DNA of 64,000 nucleotides from Anabaena minutissima FACHB-250 (GTDB taxonomy: Bacteria > Cyanobacteriota > Cyanobacteriia > Cyanobacteriales > Nostocaceae): NCBI RefSeq assembly GCF_014697125.1, contig NZ_JACJRG010000015.1:1-64000 (forward strand). The letters run 5' to 3'. The notes under the pieces were generated by a model that saw only the letters and a program-made list of their open reading frames with translations, made no database searches and was not told the DNA's origin. The position numbers were made by a program, and so were the translations under genes. Positions 17,100 through 25,291 of this stretch are shown piece after piece. Numbering within the stretch: position 1 is the stretch's first letter; each line of letters starts with the position of its first letter.

Positions 17100-17135
17100 A
17101 ACCAAACCTAACCTGCGATTAGTATTTAAGCACAC

Positions 17136-17550
17136 AATGGGGTTGAAACAACTGCAATTACAAGGAGGATGAATAATTAGGTATTTGCATCAACAGCAGG
17201 GCAAAATAACTGAAAATTGTGCAGATGGAATGTTCTGTTTCCATAATATGATTTTGTGTTGTTTGATTTGGTGCATGAATTGATTGATTACAAAAAAAAA
17301 CGATATACAATAGTTATAAATACCAAATCATCCAGTATTTCTCTCCATTTCTATTACGATACATCGCAAATAAAGCTACGGTTTAAACTAAGTGGAAAAT
17401 TCACCATCAGATGCAGATGAAATATTCTATCCTTTGTACTATGAATTGGGACTGTTTGATTTCGTGAATGAGTTGATTAATTACGAAATAAAATGTAGTT
17501 AAAAAATTATTTTTGCCATATAAACATCTTTGAAAAGTTAAGCAAGAACG
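17136..17550. other. Intergenic region with a diverged direct duplication
   Basis: A segment of about 75-95 bases starting GCAGATGGAATGTTCT at 17221 recurs with many substitutions at 17413 (GCAGATGAAATATTCT), both containing GTTTGATTT and TTGATTxATTAC. No gene is visible. The copies flank the promoter area of the altered receiver gene. Confidence 0.55.
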
Positions 17551-19863
17551 CTATTGCCATTCCCTATCCTCAAGTTCCTTCTGAGGCAATAATAATGTGG
17601 CTTCAATTTCCTGCCTAATAGCAGCCGTCACTTCACAATTGCTATGTAGGCAATCGAGCAGTAGCTGATTAGCATCGTAGTAGCGTTGCAGGACTTGCTG
17701 TTGCTCAGGGCTAAACTGCCACTGATGATTAATATTGCGATAGTTTATGACTGTTATTCTTAACTGTTCAGCCCAGGCTGAGTAGTTCGTTTGACACCAT
17801 AACTGAAACCGTTCTTGATTTTGACGAGATTTTGGCAATTGGTCAGAGAGTTGTTGTAGAGATTTATAGAGTCCAATATCGAGAACAATACCCAGAATGT
17901 TCGAGAGAGCCTCGCCACAGACGTGGATGTGGGCAAAGTCCTGGCTCTTATCAATTGCACACTCCACTAGGAGGTTATCTAATGCTGCATCGAGAAACAT
18001 CCCTTGATCAAGGCTGCTGGCTAAAGCAAAGTGAGGAGCTACGCGAGGATTCTGACTCAAGCCCAGGTAAAATGCTCGAATTGTCGCATCTTTTGGTTGG
18101 GCGGGAATAGTACGGGATTTTTGGCTGGCCCAGGTCAAAAACTCTTGTAGATAAGGGTCTTGGGCAACTAGTGCATCAATCTGTTGCTTCATCAACTGCA
18201 CCAAAGAGTCTGCACTCCGCAGCATGGTAGCTGTCAACAAGAAAATTTCGCGCCAGTGCGGGTCAGTGATGTGACTGACCAAGCCTCCCATTGCTTGCTC
18301 TAATGCCTCTAGGTTATGGCTAGCAACGATTTTTCTCGCTGTGAAGTATTCTTGAAACGCCAGATATGAAAAAGAGAAAATTCCCCGCGCCCGTTCTGCA
18401 AGTAGCCCATGTTGGGCTTCAATGGCCTTCAGTGCTGCTTCACTTTCTATTTGCAGTTCCTCTGCATCCATTGGTAGGTTTGTCAGATTCTGAATGTAGT
18501 CACCAATATATTGCTCAACGATGCGTTGCTCAAAAAAATACTGACCTTGTTCAAATGTCACGGCTGCAATCTGACTCAATAATTTGAGCTTTTGGGGTAA
18601 TAAAAACCCCCGGTAAACTTCATCCCGTTCAACACCTCTGGCTTCATCCCATTTACCCAATAGCAAGTCTAGACCTTGCTTATAAAAGTCAGTGCGCTTA
18701 GTCGGAAATTTTTCTTGACCGTGAAACACCCAGCAGGCAAGATGCAGAAATAGGGGTGTGACGACAAGTTGGCGAAATTGCCAGTTTTCATCTAAGTCCA
18801 GCTTCTGAATAAACTCAACGGACTGGGATTGACCATCTTGAGCGTTAGTCTTGGTAAAAGCCACAAACCATTTTTGAGCGAAGGCTCGGATTTGTTCTGA
18901 GGTAAATGGGGCAATTTCAACATCGGTAAAGCCTCGGAGTCTGAGTCTTTGAGCTGCTGTTCGACAGGTCGCTACAAACTGATTTTTGTGATACTTATCT
19001 GAAAATCTGCGAATTTCACTTAACAGAGCATTACTTTGTTGGTGAAGAACTTCATCCATCCCATCAAGCAAAAGTAATACTCTGCCGGCATTTAGTAAGG
19101 TTTCTATGATTGAGAGATCGGTAATGCCAGATGAGACAAACTCTTGGTGGATATAGTTTAATAGGTTGAACTCGTTAGTCAACTTAGACTCTTGGGCAAA
19201 ATTTTTCAGGGTGATGAAGATTGGCACTTGATTCTTTGCAAATGCGCCTTGGTTACACTGAATAGCGAGATGTTGCAAAAAGGTGGTTTTACCTACCCCT
19301 GGTTTGCCAAGTACCCTGAGCTTGGAGTATGTTGCAACTGCCCGTATACCGGGTATATGTTTTTGGTCAACCTCACCTAAGCCAAAACGGTCAAATTCTT
19401 TGGGATCAAGGTTTTGCAGATCAGTAATTTCTAACGACTGAAAGCTGGCAATTTCCTCCAAAATATTCACATCAATATATATGTCATCGATCGCAACAGG
19501 ACGGCTGATATCCAATAACTGCAAAATACCGCACTGGTCTTGAATTTTGTCGAAGCGTTGCGATCGCACTTGCTGCACTAATGTCTCAATATCCAAGACA
19601 GGAGGCTGGGTAAATTCTTCTCGGTTAACAAATTCTGTTGGGGGATTAGTCGCAATCTCTCGCCAATTCAGTTCCAACACCGCACAAATTTCCATAAAGG
19701 TATGACGCTCAACCGGACGACCACTGAAAAAACGCCAAATTGGTTGTCTAGTCTTGATGTTGACTTCTCCTGCTAGATTCTCTTGTGTCCACCCCTTGCG
19801 AGCGAATGCTTTTTTAGCCTCTTGAATTCCTGTGAGTGATGCTTGGAGCGATCGCTTGACCAT
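17551..19863 (-). CDS. HTH-NACHT family NTPase (STAND, NLR-like)
   Basis: The 770-residue protein belongs to the signal-transduction ATPases with numerous domains. It has an N-terminal helix-turn-helix-like part (about 10-72, GWTQENLAGEVNIKTRQPIWRF), a linker, a NACHT domain with Walker A LGKPGVGKTT (185-194) and Walker B LLLLDGMDEV (263-272), a winged/helical part and an all-helical C-terminal domain (about 585-770) with no obvious repeats. Related bacterial NACHT proteins protect against phage or act as regulators, with the C-terminal part sensing a trigger. It is monocistronic with AT-rich flanks. The N-terminal module is DNA-binding-like rather than an obvious killing effector, so a regulatory role is also possible. 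Confidence 0.88.
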   Translation of the reverse strand: MVKRSLQASLTGIQEAKKAFARKGWTQENLAGEVNIKTRQPIWRFFSGRPVERHTFMEICAVLELNWREIATNPPTEFVNREEFTQPPVLDIETLVQQVRSQRFDKIQDQCGILQLLDISRPVAIDDIYIDVNILEEIASFQSLEITDLQNLDPKEFDRFGLGEVDQKHIPGIRAVATYSKLRVLGKPGVGKTTFLQHLAIQCNQGAFAKNQVPIFITLKNFAQESKLTNEFNLLNYIHQEFVSSGITDLSIIETLLNAGRVLLLLDGMDEVLHQQSNALLSEIRRFSDKYHKNQFVATCRTAAQRLRLRGFTDVEIAPFTSEQIRAFAQKWFVAFTKTNAQDGQSQSVEFIQKLDLDENWQFRQLVVTPLFLHLACWVFHGQEKFPTKRTDFYKQGLDLLLGKWDEARGVERDEVYRGFLLPQKLKLLSQIAAVTFEQGQYFFEQRIVEQYIGDYIQNLTNLPMDAEELQIESEAALKAIEAQHGLLAERARGIFSFSYLAFQEYFTARKIVASHNLEALEQAMGGLVSHITDPHWREIFLLTATMLRSADSLVQLMKQQIDALVAQDPYLQEFLTWASQKSRTIPAQPKDATIRAFYLGLSQNPRVAPHFALASSLDQGMFLDAALDNLLVECAIDKSQDFAHIHVCGEALSNILGIVLDIGLYKSLQQLSDQLPKSRQNQERFQLWCQTNYSAWAEQLRITVINYRNINHQWQFSPEQQQVLQRYYDANQLLLDCLHSNCEVTAAIRQEIEATLLLPQKELEDREWQ

Positions 19864-20280
19864 AGGACAACAACTTAATCATAAAATCAACAAATTATTA
19901 AATTTTTATTAACACTTCCTAATCTTAGAGCTTTTTCTGTGATGAAAACTTTTCCCTTGATTAAAATTATACAAAATTCAAGAGATACTCTCGATTTTTT
20001 TGTTGATTTGTGACAAAATAGAACGTTATACATTGATCTTATACATCTTAATCTTGGGATAAGACTTAAATTCAAACATTGATTTGTAATGCTATAGAAA
20101 TAGATATGCCAGATGACTTATCAATACTTACTTGCTGAAAAAGCATATTTGCATTAATAAATATCACTTCAATATATTTTTTGTATTCAGAAAGTTTTTA
20201 TCTGAAAACTGGCTAATTTTTATCTATTATATTTGTGCTGAAAATGTTAATAATGAATCAGAGTTTATTATCAATTAAAA
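19864..20280. other. AT-rich intergenic region upstream of the NACHT gene
   Basis: About 420 bases of very AT-rich sequence without a credible gene. It should contain the promoter of the NACHT gene. I see no clear operator. Confidence 0.5.
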
Positions 20281-20288
20281 TAGCTGTT

Positions 20289-20921
20289 TTAAGCTAAGTT
20301 TCGCAGTAACTCACTAGCCAATTGTGCGATCGCCTGCCAATTCTTTTCTATTACTAAATGTTTGGGAAATAACTCCCCACTCAACCCAACAGCAACAGCA
20401 CCAGCTTGGATCAGTTCTTGAGCATTTTCTAGAGTGACTCCCCCTGTGGGAATTAAGGGAATATGACCGAGTGGGGCTTGCAAACTCTTGATATAGCTAG
20501 CACCTCCCACCGCTTGCACAGGAAAGACTTTCACACAGCTAGCACCATAAGACCACGCCGTAATAATTTCTGTCGGGGTGAGTGCGCCAGGGATAATTGG
20601 TATGTCTTGAGCTACGGCGGCTTGAATCATCGCAGGATCAACGTGGGGTGTGAAGAGAAATTGCGCCCCAACGGCGATCGCCTCTTGCAATTGCTGCACA
20701 TTAAATAATGTCCCCGTCCCAATGGTACATTCGGGTAATTTACTGCGTAGTTGGGTGATTAATTCGCCGGCGCGATCGCTATTCCAGGTAATTTCAATCA
20801 GTTTCATCCCCCCATCAGCTACAGCCAAAGCCATTTCCAGTCCTAATTCCAGCTTTGGTGCGCGAATAACTGCAAGCGATCGCTGTTGTTGCAACTGTGA
20901 TAACCAAACCTGATTAGACAT
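20289..20921 (-). CDS. eda: KDPG/KHG aldolase
   Basis: This class I aldolase cleaves 2-keto-3-deoxy-6-phosphogluconate to pyruvate and glyceraldehyde 3-phosphate (Entner-Doudoroff pathway) or acts on 4-hydroxy-2-oxoglutarate. Family residues are seen: E43 in LIEIT, the Schiff-base K131 in CVKVFPV, IGTGT and PTGGV near the phosphate site. Length (210 residues) is typical. ATG 20921 is preferred to TTG 20936. The gene is divergent from the esterase-family gene; no edd neighbour is present. Confidence 0.94.
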   Translation of the reverse strand: MSNQVWLSQLQQQRSLAVIRAPKLELGLEMALAVADGGMKLIEITWNSDRAGELITQLRSKLPECTIGTGTLFNVQQLQEAIAVGAQFLFTPHVDPAMIQAAVAQDIPIIPGALTPTEIITAWSYGASCVKVFPVQAVGGASYIKSLQAPLGHIPLIPTGGVTLENAQELIQAGAVAVGLSGELFPKHLVIEKNWQAIAQLASELLRNLA

Positions 20922-21161
20922 TTCAATATTTCCCAAAGTTTCTGGCTGTTTTAAGGATGCAGAATTTGCATTTTAGCTGTTCATCCCCCAGATAGATCAA
21001 GGCATCAAACCTCATGCGTCAATAGCTAGATGGAAGATGAGGGGGAAATATTTACGCTGAGTTTAAACAGGCCAAGAATATATCCCCAGAAGCGCAAAAC
21101 TGTATCATTCTTGGCTTAAAGAAGATACAGGGTTAAAACAAGGTGCTTCTTTGTAAATCCT

Positions 21162-22508
21162 ATGGTAGACACAACTATAACTAATGTAGTTGAGGCATTG
21201 CGTGAATCTGCACACCACATCACAGGTACAGCCACAGACTACGATCCATTGATTAATTTGATTGGTAATGCTCGTTTTGTCTTGATTGGTGAAGCTTCCC
21301 ACGGAACTCATGAATTTTATGAGCAACGGATTGAAATTACTAAACGACTAATTCAAGAGCAGGGTTTTACAGCCGTCGCCATAGAAGCAGACTGGCCTGA
21401 TGCTTACCGTGTCAATCGCTATATTCAAGGCGTAAGTACAGATCCCACACCAGCAGAAGCACTTGCAGGTTTTCAACGCTTCCCTACTTGGATGTGGCGC
21501 AATACAGATGTTTTGAATTTTGTCAATTGGTTGCGTGAATACAACGACAATCTACCAGACAAGGCGATTAAGATTGGTTTCTATGGGCTAGACCTGTACA
21601 GTATGTATGCTTCGATGGAAGCAGTAATCAACTACCTTGATCAAGTAGATCCCCAAGCAGCCCAACGCGCCCGTTACCGTTACTCTTGCTTTGACCATTT
21701 TGGCGAAGATAGCCAGCAATATGGGTATACAACCAGTTTTGGATTAACTAAATCATGTGAGCAAGAAGTAGTCAGCCAACTACTGGAACTACAACAACGA
21801 GCTGCTGAGTATACCTATAAAGATCATCAACTAGCAGCAGATGAGTTTTTCTCTGCTATGCAGAACGCTCGATTAGTTAAAAATGCCGAAGCTTACTATC
21901 GCTCAATGTTTAGTGGGCGAGTTTCATCATGGAATATTCGCGATCGCCATATGGCAGAAATGCTAGAACAGCTAGTTGAACATTTAGATCAACGAGGAAC
22001 ACCCAGCAAAGTTGTTGTTTGGGAGCATAATTCCCACCTAGGAGACGCAAGAGCCACCGACATGGGAAAATTGGGTGAAGTAAATGTGGGTCAATTAGTA
22101 CGCGATCGCTACGGACAAGATGCAGTGTTAATTGGGTTTAGCACCTACACAGGCACAGTCACAGCAGCTTCTAATTGGGGCGAAACAACGGAACTTAAGC
22201 AAGTGCGCTCCGCCTTACCAGGTAGTTATGAAGCCCTATTTCATCAAACAGGAATACCGCAATTTTTACTCCTGTTGCGGGATAATAATCCGGCTATTAC
22301 TAATCTGAGAGAACCAAGATTAGAAAGAGCAATTGGTGTCATTTACCAACCCGAAACCGAGCGTATCAGTCACTATTTTTATGCTTGTGTACCGGATCAA
22401 TTTGATGCGGTGATTCACATTGATGATACTAGGGGAGTCGAACCCCTAGATAGGACTGCTTACTGGGAAATGGGCGAAGCACCAGAGACTTTTCCTTCGG
22501 CTCTTTAG
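21162..22508 (+). CDS. Erythromycin esterase family protein
   Basis: The 448-residue protein has the EreA/EreB fold signatures: LIGEASHGTHEFYEQR near residue 42, AVEADWPDAYRVNRY, and VVWEHNSHLGDARAT, which carry the conserved His and Glu of the proposed active site. Chromosomal members in cyanobacteria are generally of unknown substrate and are not proven macrolide esterases. There is no signal peptide. It is followed by the HdeD gene, 51 bases downstream on the same strand, and then the cbpA/cbpM pair, suggesting a stress-related cluster. Confidence 0.9.
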   Translation: MVDTTITNVVEALRESAHHITGTATDYDPLINLIGNARFVLIGEASHGTHEFYEQRIEITKRLIQEQGFTAVAIEADWPDAYRVNRYIQGVSTDPTPAEALAGFQRFPTWMWRNTDVLNFVNWLREYNDNLPDKAIKIGFYGLDLYSMYASMEAVINYLDQVDPQAAQRARYRYSCFDHFGEDSQQYGYTTSFGLTKSCEQEVVSQLLELQQRAAEYTYKDHQLAADEFFSAMQNARLVKNAEAYYRSMFSGRVSSWNIRDRHMAEMLEQLVEHLDQRGTPSKVVVWEHNSHLGDARATDMGKLGEVNVGQLVRDRYGQDAVLIGFSTYTGTVTAASNWGETTELKQVRSALPGSYEALFHQTGIPQFLLLLRDNNPAITNLREPRLERAIGVIYQPETERISHYFYACVPDQFDAVIHIDDTRGVEPLDRTAYWEMGEAPETFPSAL

Positions 22509-22559
22509 ATAGGGATTGGGAAAAGATAATTTCTGCCAACTACATAAATATATGAAGCA

Positions 22560-23135
22560 ATGAGAAATAACTTTGATCCAATGAGAATGGGAAACCGCCT
22601 AGCAAGGAACTGGTGGACATTGGCTTTGCGGGGAACACTAGCGATTCTCTTTGGTTTAATAGCACTATTTTGGCCGGGAATTACTATTACGGCCTTAGTA
22701 TTGCTCTTTGCTGCCTTTTTGGTGGTGGGAGGAGTTTTATTAGCGATCGCAGCATTTAAAGACCGTCTTGATGATACCCATGCTTGGCTGATGTTGCTTG
22801 AAGGTGCAGTAGGGATAATTGTAGGCATTTTAGCCTTTATTTGGCCGGGCATTACTTTCATATTGTTGCTTTATCTCATTGCTGCTTGGGCAATTATTAC
22901 TGGTATTTTTGAGATGATTGCAGCTTTTCAGTTACGAAGAGCAATTGAGAATGAATGGTTGCTAGTAATAGCCGGAGTTGCTTCATTTTTCTTTGGTGTA
23001 CTGTTGGCGATTTGGCCGCTAGCTGGAGCAGTAGCCATTGTCTGGATTATTGGTATTTATGCCCTTGTCTTTGGAGTATTACTATTAGCTCTGTCTTTCC
23101 GACTACGTAATTGGAGTCATCAAAATAATTACTAA
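22560..23135 (+). CDS. HdeD-like (DUF308) membrane protein
   Basis: The 191-residue integral membrane protein has six hydrophobic segments arranged as repeated two-helix units with FWPGITI/IWPGITF motifs, typical of the HdeD/DUF308 family. E. coli HdeD is linked to acid resistance at high cell density; the cyanobacterial role is unknown. It follows the erythromycin-esterase family gene by about 50 bases. Confidence 0.9.
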   Translation: MRNNFDPMRMGNRLARNWWTLALRGTLAILFGLIALFWPGITITALVLLFAAFLVVGGVLLAIAAFKDRLDDTHAWLMLLEGAVGIIVGILAFIWPGITFILLLYLIAAWAIITGIFEMIAAFQLRRAIENEWLLVIAGVASFFFGVLLAIWPLAGAVAIVWIIGIYALVFGVLLLALSFRLRNWSHQNNY

Positions 23136-23293
23136 TTCGTAATTCGTAATTCGTAATTAATATTGAATTTTTCTCCCTCTGCTCCTCTGCCTACGCCAGC
23201 AATGACATATTTTTTTAATTGGAAATCCCTTAGTCTGCCACTCAAATTTTAATTTAGCGGTCTTGAATTAGGAACTTTTTTAATTGATTAGAT

Positions 23294-24259
23294 ATGCCAA
23301 CGGCGACAGACTTTAAAGATTATTACGCAATTCTCGGTGTGGACAAAAATGCTACACCAGAGGAAATTAAACGAGCATACCGCAAACTTGCCCGTAAGTA
23401 TCACCCTGACTTAAATCCTGGAGATCAGCAGGCTGAGACACGCTTTAAAGAAATCAATGAAGCCAATGAGGTACTTTCTGACCCTGAGAAGCGGAAAAAG
23501 TATGACCAATTTGGACAATATTGGCATCAAGTTAGCGAAGGTGCTGCTCGTCCACCCAGAGGCGCGGGTGTGGGCGTGGAAGGCTTTGATTTTGACCAAT
23601 ATGGTGATTTTGATTCTTTTATTAATGACTTATTAGGCCGCTTTGGTGGTGCAGGTAGAACTAGAGGTAGAACCTATACTTACCGTACTCCCACAGGTGA
23701 ACCAACTGGATTTACAAGTCCGCCTACGGATACAGAAGCGGCGATCGCGCTTAATTTTTCAGAAGCCTTTCACGGTGTACAAAAGCGGCTGCAATTAGAT
23801 AATGAAGTTATTAACGTGCGAATCCCAGCAGGTGCTAAACCAGGTAGCCGGATTCGCATTCAAGGCAAAGGTCATCCTAGTCCATTTTCCCAACAACGGG
23901 GAGACTTGTACTTGACTATTGAAGTTTTACCGCATCCCTTTTTCAAATTTGCAGACGATAATATCCTTTGTGAAATCCCCATTCGTCCTGATGAAGCTGT
24001 ATTAGGCGCACAAATTCAAGTACCTACTCCTGATGGCAGTGTCACAATGAAAATACCGCCAGGAGTGCGTTCTGGGCAATCTCTCAGATTACGTGGTCAA
24101 GGTTGGAGACAGCCCCAAGGCCGAAGAACCGACTTGATAGTAAAATTACAAATTGTTCCTCCCAAGGATATTAGCCCCATTGAACGGGAAGCCTACGAAA
24201 CTATTCAAGCCAATACCAGTTTTGACCCCCGCGCCCAATTGCAGGAGGTAAGATTATGA
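23294..24259 (+). CDS. cbpA: DnaJ-class co-chaperone CbpA-like
   Basis: The protein stimulates DnaK. It has an N-terminal J domain (about 6-75, with the HPD motif in YHPDLNPG), a Gly/Arg-rich linker (about 85-130) and two C-terminal substrate-binding beta domains (about 150-315); the zinc-finger region of true DnaJ is absent. Length (321 residues) and layout match CbpA. Its stop overlaps the start of the next gene by four bases (ATGA), and that gene resembles the CbpA modulator CbpM. Confidence 0.93.
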   Translation: MPTATDFKDYYAILGVDKNATPEEIKRAYRKLARKYHPDLNPGDQQAETRFKEINEANEVLSDPEKRKKYDQFGQYWHQVSEGAARPPRGAGVGVEGFDFDQYGDFDSFINDLLGRFGGAGRTRGRTYTYRTPTGEPTGFTSPPTDTEAAIALNFSEAFHGVQKRLQLDNEVINVRIPAGAKPGSRIRIQGKGHPSPFSQQRGDLYLTIEVLPHPFFKFADDNILCEIPIRPDEAVLGAQIQVPTPDGSVTMKIPPGVRSGQSLRLRGQGWRQPQGRRTDLIVKLQIVPPKDISPIEREAYETIQANTSFDPRAQLQEVRL

Positions 24260-24588
24260 CAGAGTTTAGCCTGTCTCAAGTAGTTGTCTCACAAGAGGGA
24301 GAACAGCTTTACTCTTTTGAATATGCTGCAACAGTCACGGAAACATCTACCACTTTAGTAGAAAGTTTTGCCCAGTTAGGATTAATTGAACCCATAGGAG
24401 TTATGCTCAGTCGGCGTGATATTACTCGCATTGCTCAAATCCAACGCCTACGCCATGATTTAGGACTGAATTTAGTAGGAGCAGCAATGGTTCTAGACAT
24501 GGCGCAGGAAATTGCTAATTTACGCGCTCAAAACCAAGTATACCAATCACTATTGGACACAATACTAGATATCAAAATCCATAAATAG
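24256..24588 (+). CDS. cbpM: CbpM-like chaperone modulator
   Basis: The 110-residue protein has a MerR-like helical pattern (LIEPIGVMLSRRDITRIAQIQRLRHDLGLNLVGAAMVLDM) followed by a short coiled segment. CbpM in E. coli binds the J domain of CbpA and blocks its action with DnaK. The four-base overlap with the CbpA-like gene supports a coupled co-chaperone/inhibitor pair. A DNA-binding MerR/HspR-type role is the alternative. Confidence 0.85.
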   Translation: MTEFSLSQVVVSQEGEQLYSFEYAATVTETSTTLVESFAQLGLIEPIGVMLSRRDITRIAQIQRLRHDLGLNLVGAAMVLDMAQEIANLRAQNQVYQSLLDTILDIKIHK

Positions 24589-24590
24589 GC

Positions 24591-25004
24591 TCAATCTTTT
24601 TCAATGATGGGACAAATTGTAGTGTGAGCATTATCAGGTTTGATTTCCCAACCTGAAAGTAGTCCTTCTAACTCTTGTTTGAGAATTAGTAATTGTTGAA
24701 TTTGTTCATCAATGTCTTTTACTTTATCTTCTAACTTAGTTTTTATGTGTTCACAAGGTAATTCTCCAGCATCATGAACTTGCAAAAATTCTTTGATTTC
24801 TGATAATGTCAAACCCAAACTTTGAGCGCGTTTAATAAAGTGTAACCGCGCTAAAACATCAGCTTTAAATAATCTAAACCCACCCTCAGTTCTGCCTGAT
24901 GATTTAAGTAAACCGAGTTCTTCATAGTAACGAATAGTTTTAATCGGAACGCTACTTTCTTTGGCAACTAAACCAATCAGTTTTGATTCTTCTTGGACTA
25001 ACAT
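24591..25004 (-). CDS. MerR family heavy-metal-responsive regulator
   Basis: The 137-residue protein has an N-terminal MerR helix-turn-helix (VPIKTIRYYEELGLLKSSGRTEGGFRLF), a dimerisation coiled coil (about 80-115) and metal-type cysteines: one in LPCEH and one in the C-terminal TTICPI segment. It is the last gene of copA-small membrane protein-merR, so it most likely senses copper or another soft metal and controls copA through the operator at 27711-27726. It converges with cbpM only two bases away. Confidence 0.9.
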   Translation of the reverse strand: MLVQEESKLIGLVAKESSVPIKTIRYYEELGLLKSSGRTEGGFRLFKADVLARLHFIKRAQSLGLTLSEIKEFLQVHDAGELPCEHIKTKLEDKVKDIDEQIQQLLILKQELEGLLSGWEIKPDNAHTTICPIIEKD

Positions 25005-25050
25005 AATACTGTAACCCTTGATATCAGCATTTATCTTAATTCTAAAGTTT

Positions 25051-25278
25051 TTAGGACTTAGGTTTACTCAAAATAAACCACCATAATTCCAACCCAATTA
25101 AACCAAGTCCACCGATTGTCACAGCAGCTTTAATTGGTAGTGATTGTTCAATCTGGCGGAATTGAGTTGTTGACACTTCATGGTTATGATTTATTTCTGC
25201 TAATGCTTGATTGTTAGCTAAACCAAACATCAATCCCCAAGTTGCTAAACTGGCAACAATGATTTTTCTACTTAACAT
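25051..25278 (-). CDS. Small exported membrane protein of the copper operon
   Basis: This 75-residue protein has a signal peptide (RKIIVASLATWGLMFGLANNQALA), a short His-containing stretch (EINHNHEVST) and a C-terminal membrane helix (AAVTIGGLGLIGLELWWFIL). I know no function for it. Its place 13 bases after copA and 46 before merR implies a role with copper export; the HNH motif might bind metal. Confidence 0.7.
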   Translation of the reverse strand: MLSRKIIVASLATWGLMFGLANNQALAEINHNHEVSTTQFRQIEQSLPIKAAVTIGGLGLIGLELWWFILSKPKS

Positions 25279-25291
25279 TTTAGTGTTTCTC

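Noticed and set aside
22434..22464. GGGGAGTCGAACCCCT resembles the T-arm/3' part of a tRNA
   Set aside because: It lies in frame within the erythromycin-esterase family gene (DDTRGVEPLDRTAYW) and no acceptor, D or anticodon arm can be built around it.
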